Assembly (NCBI GenBank): GCA_030141605.1
Contig: JAQGDQ010001691.1
Span: forward strand, 1-29,190
Length of the DNA: 29,190 nt
From: Tubiluchus corallicola
Taxonomy: Eukaryota; Priapulida; Priapulimorpha; Priapulimorphida; Tubiluchidae
Direction of reading: 5' to 3'
Positions within the stretch are counted from its first letter, which is position 1. Every line of letters begins with the position of its first letter. Below, in pieces: positions 9,949 through 26,381 of the stretch. The notes beneath the pieces were generated by a model that was not told where the DNA came from, did not search any database, and saw nothing but the letters and a program-made list of their open reading frames with translations. The position numbers and the translations under genes are program-made.

Positions 9949-10391
9949 ACAGTCAACCTCGGATGTAAGGTATTCGCCTATAAGGGACCACCTGCACCGG
10001 TCCGGATTTTTACTAACGTTTCTCCTATGTAAAAATCTTCGTACATAAGGTACACGGTTATGTAAGGCACTATATCTTCAGGTCCCGCGTAATAGAAACC
10101 CGGGTAAATTACCTCACATATAAGGGACGTATAATCAAAGTTAAACTGATCGATTTTTAACCTCAATTTTTCGCAAACTCGGCATTTAAAAACAGCTCTG
10201 TTTCCTCGGTCATATAGATCTCGCATCGCTGAAGGAGCTTCCTACATACCTTGCACTGAATGTGCAGCAATAATCAATAAAAATATGGGTAAAAGTACAG
10301 GTCTAGATACACCCTCGGTCTGACTCAACTTCGACTATAAGGGACAGTTTTTTCCGGTCCCGGAGGTGTCCCTTATATCCGAGGTTGACAG
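9949..10391. mobile_element. pogo-like MITE, copy 2
   Basis: The left end is CAGTCAACCTCGGATGTAAG (9950) and the right end TATCCGAGGTTGACAG before TA (10392-10393). It matches copy 1 in the same orientation, with point changes and small gaps. About 500 bp without recognised content separate the copies. Confidence 0.78.
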
Positions 10392-10393
10392 TA

Positions 10394-11233
10394 GTACAAT
10401 TTTAGATTATAAAATTAGTCAGAAGCTTTTTAAGCATCTTCCATACCAGCAGAATAGGTCCTTAGATGGTGGAGAGCACCTACAGAGCCATGGAAGCATC
10501 CATTGTGTATAGGTGTTGATATGCAAGTGCTTCACAATGGGTCAGACCATCGCAAGGGGTGTGAGGCATAAAAAACCGCGCTTCACTGTCGTCATGGTAT
10601 CTTTAGTTTGGAATGGGTTTAACAATATAAATTTGCTAGGGCAAATCCAGTACAAAATACATTCAGTTATTCACTGTAGAATGTAGATACTGTGATTTTA
10701 CATAACAAAATTTTAGTAAATTACAAATCTTCATGCCTTAAAGGCAATCAAATAGTTGTATCAAAACAAGATTTTTTGGTAATAAACGCAGCAAAACAAT
10801 TAATGAAGTGCTACACAGGTCTTACTATTAAAACTTACTATTAAAACTTTGTAAAATTATTATGTATGCATTCCCTTGCTATTCACAAAATATGTAGGGT
10901 CCTTTGGCATTACAAAAACTGTTATTTGTTTCGAAACTGGATTTTTAATAAAAAATACCTTTTAAATTGGTAATTTATAAGGACAATGCTGTCAGTGTTA
11001 CCTCTAAATATACACCACGATGGAAGAAAGCAAATTTTAGAGTTACTACTTTGTTAATTACTGATTTTATAAGTAGTAGCATATTATATGCTATCATGCG
11101 CCCCTTTTCTGTCTAGCCAACTGAATCTTTTTGCAACTTTTGATTTTAATTTTCCATGACTAAAAAGAATGGCAGTTGTTATAGTCAGTTTAATTCGCGG
11201 CTCAATGAACCCAGGAGCGAATTTACGGGACAT
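10394..11233. other. no recognised gene; likely 3' UTR or intron of gene A
   Basis: No RS-repeat coding sequence is visible on the minus strand. A minus-strand frame near 10490-10610 is open for about 45 codons but has a weak acceptor and no family resemblance. Confidence 0.4.
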
Positions 11234-14200
11234 TTACAGGATATACCTGCGATCGTCGGAGCGGGAACCACTTCGAGATCGACGGCCACGTCCAAAGTTC
11301 CTCCTTTCGGCTCTCAGTTCTGGACAATCGCGAGCCCAGTGACCGGTGCGACGACACTTGTAGCATTCGTCTCGCTGAAAAAATGATCACACATCTTTAC
11401 TTGTTGGCAACCATTTCAGCTTTTCATTAATTACATGTGAACAAGTATTTTAATAATAAGCCTTTTCACAGTTTTGTTGTGCGCATTCACACTGGCTATA
11501 GGTCAGTGGTTAACTATGCCACAGCAACGCGTCTTAACTACAATCGTCCAGGGATGAGAATGACAAATTGTAAAAAACTCTGAAACAGGCCGGCGGTTTG
11601 GGGGCCATCTAGGCCTCCAATGGGGTTCAAGGGGAGCCAGCAACAAATTGCAATTTTGTGACCGTAGAGAACCTCTAAGCGGACTTAAAGTATCAATTAC
11701 CTTGTTTCATGCTTAATTTAAAATACCCAACTATCAAAGATACATGATACTTAACTGTTTCAAAAACGCCCAAGTACTGGCCGCTCCTATGCAAAAGTAT
11801 ATAAAAACTGTCTGCAACTGACTCAAATAACTCCGCACAATTGATTCTATATTTTTATACATAGAGATAAACACGTGGTTACACTGATGTACGTGATGTA
11901 AACAAAGTGACGGCCTGCGACCTAGCGGTCAGCTTGTGAAATAATGTACTGGGTGCGTAAAAATTTTCGCATCGAATTTACGCGATTTACAAAAATGGCA
12001 CTACTGGTCTTCCAAAAACTCGGAATTCCGCGTATCCGCGGAAAATTCTCATCCCTGATTCTTACACTCACACATTATAGTACATACAACAGAAACATGA
12101 TACCAGTGTTCAAGGACGAACTTTTTGTATTTTTCTACTTCACTGTACCTGATTTGGACCACGGTCGCGTCCTCTGTCATATCCTCCTCTATCATAACCT
12201 CTATCGTATCCGCCCCCGCCATAGCCTCCACCGCCACCTCCATACCCTCCACGACTGCTCCGCCCTTGCCCGGGTCCACGAGCCCACTCGACAACAATGT
12301 TGTTTCCCAACAAATCTCTCCCATTTTCGTATTTCAGCGCATCCTGGAAGTTAAAAAATTTACATTTGCACTACTTATCTGCAAAGCAAATGACAATTGA
12401 TGACACAAACATAATTAAACTTGCGGTTCGTTAGTAAAAAACCAGCAACAATGCAAAAAATAGCTTTGTTAATTGCTAATTTTTTTCTTTACGAAAAGGA
12501 TTAAAATAAATCGAACAAAAAACAACATTTTCAAACGAGGAATTCTGAAACGCACGGAAATGTAAATGAAATACTTGTAGAACTGATACATGACAGTGGA
12601 GAGGCAAAAAAATTATCACACTTTACTGGGTTTCAAGGCTTAAACGGACACTCCACATGGCACCTCAACAGCGAATGGTCTATTTAACAAACATTCCCCA
12701 TGTTCTAACGAGTTTACATGAAAGATAACATAAAATTAAAAAAAATTAATTAGTGAAATAAAACAATGTTCAAAGGCAAATGAAAGCCAAGCAATGAACA
12801 CGTCAATTTACAATTAACAATCACAATTAGCAAACTGCAACATGAAGAAATTATTCGTTCGTTATTCGTAACACCAAAAATTATCATGCAGATCATTTTA
12901 GCACCAATCAATTATATTTAGTTGTTTACGATATATTACCATGACGTGGTTCTAGCCACACAACTAGTACTGATAAAATATCATTACCACAACGTACTTA
13001 TCACTAAATAGTAATTGTATAGACTACAGGGCTTTAGCTAGGGAAACTCCGAAACGATACAGGGTGATAGGTCGATTCCAGCTCAGAACAATGGCTACAG
13101 ACACTGAACGCGCAATACACTAGCTCCACCTAGACGGAGTTAGGGATACCAGGTAGCTGGAACTCCAAACAGGTTAGAACGGCTACTCCGTGAGACGGAC
13201 AGATAGACAACAAAGCCTAGCAATAGAGCAGCTGCAATGCAACAAGCAATCGGACTGGCCGCTCCAGAGACGGCAGCGATTAGTGTGGCTACTCCGCAAT
13301 GGAACGGACTCCACTGAACAGACAAAGTTGCTCAAAGCACGGAATTGTGTGACAAAACCTATTATAATCAACACTTGTTAAAAATCATCATGTTAAAATA
13401 CGATGTGGATTAATATTCATTATCTTAAAATGGCTAATAGACACCGTTTACTAAACATTTTGCAAGTTCTATGGTAAGAACTTGATATTTAATGTTTATC
13501 AGCGTAGAAAGAGCCCCGCGAAGAAAAGCAACTTTAAAACACAAAGACATTTTCATTGAAAATTAAACTGATTAATTTTACAAAACTAAGACGGCAGTCT
13601 GTCTAATCTCACTCACCTCAGCATCGCGACGATCCTCGTAATCTATAAAAGCATACGCTGGAAAAAAACAATTTTATTGGATAGATGAAAAAACTTGGAA
13701 ACAACTCGTGAATGCAATTTTGCAACTTTAACAAAATGTTCATCTTAGACATTCAGATTTTAATTTGTTGAATAAAGAGACTGAAAATTGTTACAAAAGA
13801 CGAGTACAATCCAAAACCCTTGTAGACTACTCACCCATTCCACTTCCTGTGTCCAGTGGTTGCAGTAGCATCACATGCAAAAAAATAAATAAATAACAGA
13901 ATTTAATTTAACAACAACTGTGAGCTTTTATCAAAAAGCAGGACTTTTATTTTCTCAAACAAACATTATACCTAAAACCCAATCCTCGAACAACATTTAC
14001 TGCATTTTAATATACAAATTAAAAATATTGAAATCACCACAGAATGCACGTGCATAAAATGCCTTCCTTAAAAATGTAAAAGAAATTTAAATATTTCTTA
14101 TCTCCGGCCCAAATCTCCGTCGCTGTTTATCTGAAAAAAATGACGTAAGCTGGTGCCTGCTGGGCAGCGTGAATGCTGTGTAGGTAAGCTGAAGGTACGC

Positions 14201-15004
14201 TCGCAAAATTTCTACTGTTCACTCAGAAGATCCGTTATTCTAGTATTGCGTTTAAGGGTTACACAGTTTTAATCCACAGGATTACACCTTAAAATGTGTA
14301 AGTAGAGTACACTAATTACGTAAATAATAAATTTACAGATTTTTGTTGACTTTCAGGTATGCAGGCAAACCTGAGAGCATACAGTAGGTGCTGGGCAGAT
14401 CGTTTTTTCCTAAAACACACAGAGCGTTCAATGAATATTGTGATACAATACAAGTTAAATTACTGCACTAGTTGTACTACAATAAACACGATCGAAGGCT
14501 TCTTCAAAATCCAATAATAAGATAAATAGTTTCCGTTTCGTATTAAGGTTAAGGTTTGCAAGGTTAGGATTTGCTCAATGCAATCACTTCCTGATTGGCC
14601 ACCTGCTTGTTCGGGTTCAGGATTTATCCAAAACTTCGACCACTCGTTTATTAAAGAATCATATAGTTTATAACAGCCTTGAATTTTATGCCTCTATAGT
14701 TTCTGCACAAATAAATATCGGTACACAACAGAACTTCTCTTCTGAGCCTCTAAGGCTCGCTGAAGTTTGAGTGTGATTGCTGACAAATTTTCGCTTCTGT
14801 TAATTGTGGTTAGAAACATTCTGTTAACCTTTTTGGTTAGACGGTTAGTATCAAAATTACATAAATGTAATAAAAACCCATACCGTAATTACCATATTTA
14901 ATTTCACATCTGGTCATCTTTCCGTAATACTCAAATATCTTCTCCAAATCTCGTGTGCGCGTATTTCTGTGAAGTCTTCCAACAAATAAACTTGAAGGAC
15001 CCAT
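11234..15004 (-). CDS. SR-type splicing factor A: RRM, glycine-rich linker, CCHC zinc knuckle
   Basis: Exons on the minus strand are 15004-14893, micro-exon 13835-13846, 13657-13617, 12343-12149 and 11374-11234, totalling 501 nt (166 residues plus stop). All joints are GT/AG and in phase. The RRM has RNP2 (LFVGRL) and RNP1 (YAFIDYED). A Gly/Tyr/Asp/Arg linker follows (GGYGGGG, YDRGYDRGGYDRG). Then comes the zinc knuckle CYKCRRTGHWARDC and a short tail, RRSRSGSRSDDRR. RRM plus one CCHC knuckle is the layout of SRSF7/9G8 and plant RSZ proteins, nuclear factors in splice-site choice and mRNA export. A GT at 11246-11245 would also allow splicing to a further exon after DDR, so the C-terminus is uncertain; the alternative is read-through to TAA at 11234. 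Confidence 0.85.
12957..13144 (-). promoter_or_regulatory. conserved intronic block downstream of the poison exon
   Basis: Conservation with gene B (1725-1912) continues past the 5' splice site. It covers the hairpin equivalent (13119-13144, with GGAGCTAGT retained), a block like ACCCTGTA.CGTT, and in gene sense TGATAAGTACGT and ATGATATTTTATC. Ordinary intron sequence elsewhere in the two genes no longer aligns by eye, so this block is probably under selection. Confidence 0.55.
13150..13313 (-). other. candidate poison exon of gene A
   Basis: In gene sense it is preceded by TTTGTCTGTTCAG, begins TGGAGT and ends CTACCTG before GTATC. The length is 164 nt (2 mod 3). There is no stop in the entry frame, but joining to exon 4 shifts the frame and gives W-M-R-stop, with TGA at 12336-12334. 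Inclusion would thus end the protein before the knuckle. Homology with the gene B exon (152 nt, also 2 mod 3) covers the acceptor, body and donor. A small conserved stem, CCGT/ACGG with a three-base loop, lies inside both. Confidence 0.6.
13835..13846 (-). other. 12-nt micro-exon of gene A
   Basis: GAAGTGGAATGG lies between GGACACAG and GTGAGTAG. It adds Gly-Ser-Gly-Met before RNP1 and is frame-neutral. Length, position and phase match the gene B micro-exon, although the surrounding intron has diverged. That supports real use as an optional exon. Confidence 0.72.
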
Positions 15005-15942
15005 TGTTACTCTCGAAATTTACTCTTTTTTGCTCTCGCGTTAATCTCGTACGCAGGTATGCTCCGCTGCGCAAACTTGATTGCGTATTTGCGACATATT
15101 CAATTTAGTTCAGTTCAATTCACTTTCTTTGCACAAACTCATTTTGCAAACATTTGTTGACGTTACAAAAATATAAGAGAACGCAATTTTGTTATTATGT
15201 TCTTTCATTTATTTCAACATAATTATCTTAAGTGCAAATTAATACAAAAGAAACTTCTCAATGTCAGGTATATGCGTTAAAATTTGAAAGTTTTAACCAT
15301 AATTGTCACCATTATGGCTTACATTTACGCAGGGTTGTGTCATAGAAGTATACCATAGAAGTATAGAAGAATTGCGGCAGTCTTGCGCAATTTCTTTAAA
15401 ATTTATGGGCATTTCATGTTCGATTAAAACACATTTCTTTTTTACATTCTGTCTAATCGAAAGCCATTGCCGGGGCTTTGCATAGAATACTAGACTTATG
15501 GTTTCATCAAAAACGGCAAAGGCCTGAAGATTATTCGGGGCCGACTGAATGACTGTTTTGTGGTGAACGTAAATTTAAAGGACTAGAAAACACTTTCCAT
15601 GAAGAAAGCTTAAAAAATTCCTCATTGAATGTTATACCACTTGCAAGATGTTTATTGCATCCAACGCTTGTATTACAGCAACACTGTATAAAATTTGTGA
15701 ATTTAAACTCCGACGACGACTATTAAGTACAACTATTGAGTAAAATTTAAAGAAATAATCAATAATCAATGTATTCGTACTACACTCTTCTCTAATTAAA
15801 CAAAAGTTCCAATTACTTTTTTTGCCAATAAGATCAATAATATGTTATTTTTTTGCGAATCAGTAGTACACATTGGGATGGTGATGTTGTGTCGTTTTAG
15901 CAGGTGGCATGAACATTTGAAATTATTAAGAATTTTGTTTTC
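15005..15942. other. upstream region of gene A; no gene seen
   Basis: Directly upstream of the ATG the minus strand has a GA-rich leader with CpGs (about 15005-15080), suited to a promoter and 5' UTR. The rest is AT-rich without a supported ORF. Confidence 0.4.
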
Positions 15943-16128
15943 AATCAAACAATTTATTTCACTCCAGCAATACATATACAATACATCAACATTCAATATT
16001 ATTGAAAAAAAGAAACAGTATAGGTAAAAAACGTTGAAGTCAAATTTACCAAATAAAAGAGTTGTTGTATGACACCTTGAAAGCTTGGCTTATTAGGGTG
16101 GCAGAAATGAGTGAATGAAAGAATGGTT
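15943..16128 (-). mobile_element. 3' end of a retroelement (copy 2)
   Basis: It matches 3714-3905 over about 185 bp, including CTTGAAAGCTTGG and the AATAAATTG tail in minus orientation. It carries only the first bases of the 92-bp repeat (GAATGAAAGAATGGTT), so that repeat expanded in copy 1 after or separately from insertion. Confidence 0.8.
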
Positions 16129-16802
16129 TCCAATGACATAAATTATTCAAACACGATCTTGTGTAACGTATAGAAATAATTTGTCTAGGGGAATTTCGCT
16201 TTAAAATTCATTTTCTTTCCCTTTAATGCTAATGATCAATCATGTAATGACGAAGACAAACATATAGCTGTAATAAGGACGTAACTGTGACGGTACAATT
16301 ACGATTTAAGATTAGAATAACAAAGATAAAAATCATACAACAAGCCTACTAAAATTTCAACATTACAAAGACGATGTGTTTGGCACATAATCGCGTCTGG
16401 CAAAGCAAAACATGTGTTGGAGAGGAAAGCTTGAACACTTAATGCAAGCTCACTCCATATACACTGTTGATTGAGACTGGACGCGTTTCTAAATCTCATC
16501 GGTTACACGTTTAGTCTGATTTTATCAAAGCCATTTAACGCCAGGTGGAACCTCCTTTTTGCAACTTCGGTTTTGGAGAGAAGGAAGCGCTGCACTTGAT
16601 CAATTTTGGGTCAGAAAGGGTAGACGGAGTATGCTTGTATATCTTAACAGAACATGCCCAATCAGCCACACGTACTCTAGAAGTAACGCACCACCGTGAC
16701 ATAAGCCGCAGCTAACTATTGCCGTGCATATTAAGCTGCTATGAAAGCTCAACCTTTCATTTGTTTGCGGGAAAGACATTAGCCTGGTTCTAAATTTTAT
16801 TA

Positions 16803-17039
16803 TTGTCGATTGAAATTGCAAGTGTATTAGAAGAAATATATTACTGTTTTTTAAAAGACGAAATACGTAAAGCAAAAAAGTGGATAAAAGCTTGTGGACG
16901 ACCACGTGATCAGTTAAATGTAAAAATACATCGCAGTTATGCTAGTATTCGTGCATTCAAACGCAAGAGAAACATTCGTAAATATTTTTTGCCCATTTGT
17001 CTTAATAACGTACTTGCTGGCTTAGTTCATTTACAATAA
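16803..17039 (+). pseudogene. possible THAP-domain relic
   Basis: The 78-residue frame contains FLKDEIRKAKKWIKACGR, then HRSYASIRAFKRK and IRKYFLP. This follows the order of a THAP domain (a Lys/Trp-rich middle, then a CSxHF-like position before a hydrophobic end). The zinc-binding cysteines and histidine are mostly absent. THAP domains occur in P-element-like transposases and cellular DNA-binding proteins. If the match is real, it is a decayed copy. Confidence 0.3.
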
Positions 17040-17722
17040 CGATCCAATTTGACACTCATGCCTGTGCATTTATAGTTCTTTGAGAATTTTTCTGCTTAAA
17101 TTGTAAAGCCATTTCTTGGCTACTTGAAGTTTTAATTTCGTGTAAAAATAACAGCTACTCTGGAAATTTTTGCGTATGGAAAACCACAACCATTTTAATT
17201 GCTAATTAGACATTAGTTCTCATGTTGTTTACTAAAGAGGATTGTTATTCGACGCGTGCTTACATCACAACGTGCCCTGTGAAGACTTCCGCTGTTGTAG
17301 AATTATATAGATAGATTTTGTGGATATATTTTAGCAGATTTCTTCTATTTTAGAATTCTGCCTGGCCAATGTCTACAATAGACGTGACGGGCGTATGATG
17401 ATGATGATATTTTAGCAATGTGTACAATACACGTGACGGGCATAAGCAAAAGCAATATTTTAGCAGCATTTACATAGCTTGAATTAAACTTAGAGCAATT
17501 TTTTTAAATAAACAAGAATAGCTAAATTTTGTTGATTCAATAAAAATATTCTTTAAGAAATATCACTATTTTGTTATTTATTGCAAACCAATTAGCACAT
17601 TTCAACGCAACCGTAGTGAAAAATCATGTTATGCATCAACCAAGTTAGCTGCCCTGATAACGTCAGACGGACTTATCTGCCTTTTGTAATGGCGGTAATA
17701 GTAAACCTGATATGAATTTTGA

Positions 17723-17998
17723 TCATTACATATTATTGCTACAATCGCAGATCGCTCGTCATCTATTCCTGCTTCACTTCCGAAGAGAATCGATGCTGAT
17801 AATGTTAAAGAACTTTTCTTGATCTTGGCCTATGATGGGATAGTGAGCACAAATCAGCTTCTGCAATGTGCTGCTATTGCCAGTGACCTGGCCCCTGTGG
17901 GTCTACAAATTTGCTGTGTGAAATTGCGATTTTTGCTAGGTGATAAACTTCTAAGTTTTTTTTTTACTAAAATGGTGCAATTTTTTTATTTTTGCTGA
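17723..17998 (+). other. unassigned open frame, possible exon or transposon relic
   Basis: A 91-codon frame without a start codon reads RIDADNVKELFLILAYDGI and continues to a stop at 17996-17998. Its first half has protein-like composition; the second half degrades to T-rich sequence. An AG at about 17750 could be an acceptor. I do not recognise the family. Confidence 0.25.
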
Positions 17999-18265
17999 GT
18001 TTGTGATTTTTGTTGAGTGCATTTTCATGAAAAAATGCCACAAACTTTACACAACGTTGGACCTGAGTTGCAGTTTCTGAATGTCCACGATGCTGAAAAC
18101 CATTGTATACAGTTATTCTTGGGAAATTGATGTTCGTTTCAGATCACAATCACTCTGGCTCATGCTGGACTTACATAGAGGCAAACAGAGATATCCATCA
18201 GACCACGGTTGCACTCGTGGTTGAACTCATTATGGGTTGTGGTTGGTTTTTCTGATTGTAAAACA

Positions 18266-18643
18266 TTCAATCCAGTTAAAACTGCAAGCACTTTGGCAGT
18301 ATAATAAAACGTAAAAAAGCATAGACATTTTACGCAGCAAATAATAATTTTATTACTAATATTTCGGTCGTAATAAATACTAACAGGAAACAATAACAGC
18401 TAAAAAGATATTTCTACTCAGTTTTAAGATATACTACTCACCCTTAATGCATAATTCAATCGAGTTAAAACTGCAAGCACTTTGGCAGTATAATAAAACG
18501 TAAAAAAGCATAGACATTTTATGCAGCAAATAATAATTTTATTACTAATATTTCGGTCGTAATAAATACTAACAGGAAACAATAATAGCTAAAAAGATAT
18601 TTTTACTCAGTTTCAGATATACTACTCACCCTTAATGCATAAT
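18266..18643. repeat. tandem duplication, two units of 189 bp
   Basis: GTTAAAACTGCAAGCACTTT begins at 18275 and again at 18464. The units differ at only a few bases and both end CCCTTAATGCATAA. Each contains minus-strand AATAAA (18353-18348 and 18543-18538), so the poly(A) region of the chitin deacetylase gene is probably duplicated. Confidence 0.9.
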
Positions 18644-18734
18644 CTATATACGCTACAGTTTATTAAAGTATCAGTATTGCTTTCGTATCAGTATCAATGT
18701 GTGTTTACAAAGTTATTTTGAACATCATTATAAC

Positions 18735-23609
<4,875 letters not shown>

Positions 23610-24481
23610 GGCTGGTGTGAACCAAGTCTCAATGAACGAATGAAACTGAAAGTGCGTCACATTGCCTTATATAGTACGTCTGTCTTTGTTTGGTCCATCT
23701 CACACGCTACTTATTCATTCAGGACAACATTTGCATCAAAGTGGACTGAGAATTCAGGTCAGACAAAACAGAAGAAAAGCGCTGTCGTACAATTTATAAC
23801 GACAATTCCGTTTTTAGAAACAATGGCTGTGTGAGTGACACGTTACTATGAAGAGCGGACGACTGGACGTTTCCCACGAGGGTGGGGGAAGGTGTTGAAC
23901 CTACATTGCAGCGTTGTCATCTGATCGTATGAGAAGTGTCAGCGAGTTCATAAAATTTTAATAATAAATTTTGTTTTTAATGTATGTAAGAGATTAATCA
24001 TATTTTTAACGCTAAATTGCAGTAAGTACGAACGATATAATATTGGAAACAATTAATAGCTAAGGCTTCAACTTCAGATAGTGTAGTTTTGAGCTTGGTT
24101 TAATTTCAACATTAAGGTATGATAAGTTGTTATTAGACATACTTGCAATTCTGTTTAGTTTTCTTTCACTCATTCTCTTATACCGCTTATCATTCGCGCA
24201 TGCTTATTAATTTTGAGAAGAAATTACATATATACGTATCTATGACGTTTAAACTCTGCATTAAACTTAAACGTGTTTTTGCTTTTCCATTTTCAGTTTT
24301 ATATTATGTCCACCTTGCACCCCTTGAAAAATAAACTCCGTCGGCGTAGACATTTAATTTCTCTCAAGATCATAGCTATTTTGCATAGGCGTAGGAAACT
24401 AAGCTTTAATGGTGATTTAACCCTCTAATTATCTGCGCTTTGCCTTGCAGCATCTGTCATTCAGGGTGATTCTAGTTTATA

Positions 24482-25426
24482 ATGACGAAAGAACGTGAAA
24501 ATTATAGAACTCTGAAACGCGTAGGCAACATTATCTTAGGAAGATTAACATTTGCTGACTGTCGATGCTTTGCGTACTACAAACTTTGCTCGTTAGAACA
24601 TTATGGAATAGCAGCTTCACGCGAGTCATCCCATCGTTTAAAATTGGAAACTGCTAGGATGGAATAGAAATCCACATTAATCAAGGGCTTTGCATATGTG
24701 GCAGAGATATACAAGATGAGCAACATGTATTGTTAGATTGTCATCTTTCTGAACATTTGTAATTTATTTTGTAATTTGTATTTTATTATCCAATCCAGCA
24801 TATAATTTTAATTATTATTTATTTTATCATCCTGTAACTATTATGCATTGTAACTAAGAAAAATTAAATATAGTTACAATAATTGTAACAGAACTATATT
24901 AGTATACTATAGCATGATATATTTAGGGAAAAAATTCCAAATATAATTACAAAAATTTAACAGTAGTGTACTAACATAGTTACTAAACTACATAATAGTT
25001 TGTCAACAAGAAATAGATGCTGCATGGTGGTCAAGAAGCAAAGCTTGTAAGACCACCATGAAAAGTGAAAAAACGACTTAATTTACAAGAGAGAGAATTA
25101 TATAAAAGCAGGGAGTAGTTAAGATTAAAAAAAAAATAAACAGAGATAGAGAACAAGAGAAAAGAAATGAATCAGAAACAAGTTGAAACCAGTCCAGAAG
25201 TTGAACATTTTAGAAACCAGTCCTTTAATTATTATATTTGATTTAATGAACTCAAAAAATACTTTTCTGTGCATTCGTACAAAGTTTTAAATTTATTTTG
25301 ATGTAAAAAGTGGATAAAATTTGTTTGCCACGCGCTCTAACTTTATAGCTTACAAGATGGACATTTATTATAAGGTTGTTAATTTCATAGTCCCTGTATT
25401 AATCTCATTAAATAAACTAACTAACT
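24482..25426 (+). mobile_element. 3' end of a non-LTR retrotransposon, broken
   Basis: A frame from 24482 includes SHRLKLETARM. After a shift of frame, the sequence reads IHINQGLCICGRDIQDEQHV and LLDC, then stops near 24762. LETxR followed by C-x-C and DEQHVLLDC is the usual end of many non-LTR ORF2 proteins. About 660 bp of 3' UTR follow, ending in AATAAACTAACTAACT (25411-25426), a typical repeat tail. No RT catalytic motif remains. Confidence 0.7.
25023..25060 (+). other. perfect 10-bp hairpin in the retroelement 3' UTR
   Basis: CATGGTGGTC (25023-25032) and GACCACCATG (25051-25060) are exact inverted copies around an 18-nt loop. Stem-loops in 3' UTRs can be bound by the element's own reverse transcriptase; that role is inference here. 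Confidence 0.75.
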
Positions 25427-26208
25427 GATACGCGTTGCAATGGGGGAAGGAAACGTTGTTTTTTCGTGTCCAACTTACTTTTTGTTACTTTTAAAATTTC
25501 TCGGCAAAACAACACAAAACACCGGTACTAACCCATAAAATCCTGACCTTGAAACGAAACTAAACAATGGCTGCACAATTACTTCCAAACATCTGCATGT
25601 ACAGTAAGTATGATTTATTGTTGGTTAATTGTTTTCACTGTTTCTTGTTTATTATCTTCAACGAGTAACTTTCGCTGGATATAATTGCTCCTCGTTTGTC
25701 GTTTTAACCTGATTTTAATTGCGTCAGTCTCCAAGGCTATGCGGAAACAAACAAGTTGTCACAGATTTAGACAATAGTTGACGAAAACAAAAACGACAAT
25801 CGAGTACTTGGTTTTTTCTTCGTTAAAACTTTACATAGCACTGGCTTTCACAGGTATTTTGTCACGTTTAAGAGAAACTAACGATTGTACAGCATCGCAT
25901 GTAAGCTTTTTGTCCTGTCTATGTTATGAGCAAGAAACGAAACCAATAAACACCTAGTACGTTAAAAGAAACTGTTCTTTCAAACTTCGAAAGTGAGTGG
26001 ACAGTTCGAACTGGACAGTGGAGATACTTATGTCGTTAATAGACGTTGCCAACACATGAATTAGTTGCACACCATACTAACATATCATATTCTCACTTAA
26101 TTGTATATGCTCATGTTGCTTACTAATCTTGTTAATTAATGCTATTTTACTTGTTGATGTGTTTGTATATTTGATGTGATTGTACCACGAGTACAAATAA
26201 ACATGATT
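25427..26208. other. no gene seen; probable retroelement tail at the right end
   Basis: AT-rich DNA without a supported ORF. The last 60 bases (CCACGAGTACAAATAAACAT and onward) look like a retroelement 3' end that leads into the TATC repeat. Confidence 0.4.
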
Positions 26209-26294
26209 TATCTATATCTATGTCTATGTCTATGTCTATGTCTGTGTCTGTATCTGTGTCTATATCTATATCTATATCTATATATCTATATATA

Positions 26295-26328
<34 letters not shown>

Positions 26329-26381
26329 TAGATAGATAGATAGATATATAGATATAGATATAGATATATATATATATATAA
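26209..26381. repeat. TATC/TATG and (TA)n microsatellite with inverted halves
   Basis: ATCTAT and TATGTC repeats pass through (TA)n and then GATA repeats, so the two halves are complementary and can fold on themselves. Confidence 0.95.

Noticed and set aside
10490-10610. Possible terminal coding exon of gene A on the minus strand
   Set aside because: The frame is open and in phase, but the acceptor (CAAACTAAAG) has no pyrimidine tract and the peptide has no RS character.
12049-12400. Frames overlapping gene A exon 4 in other phases
   Set aside because: The RRM and glycine-rich frame with matching splice phases explains the sequence.
13140-13325. 61-residue hydrophobic peptide that looks like a membrane protein
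   Set aside because: It coincides with the candidate poison exon in the frame entered from exon 3. The gene B counterpart has an early stop, so peptide function is not conserved.
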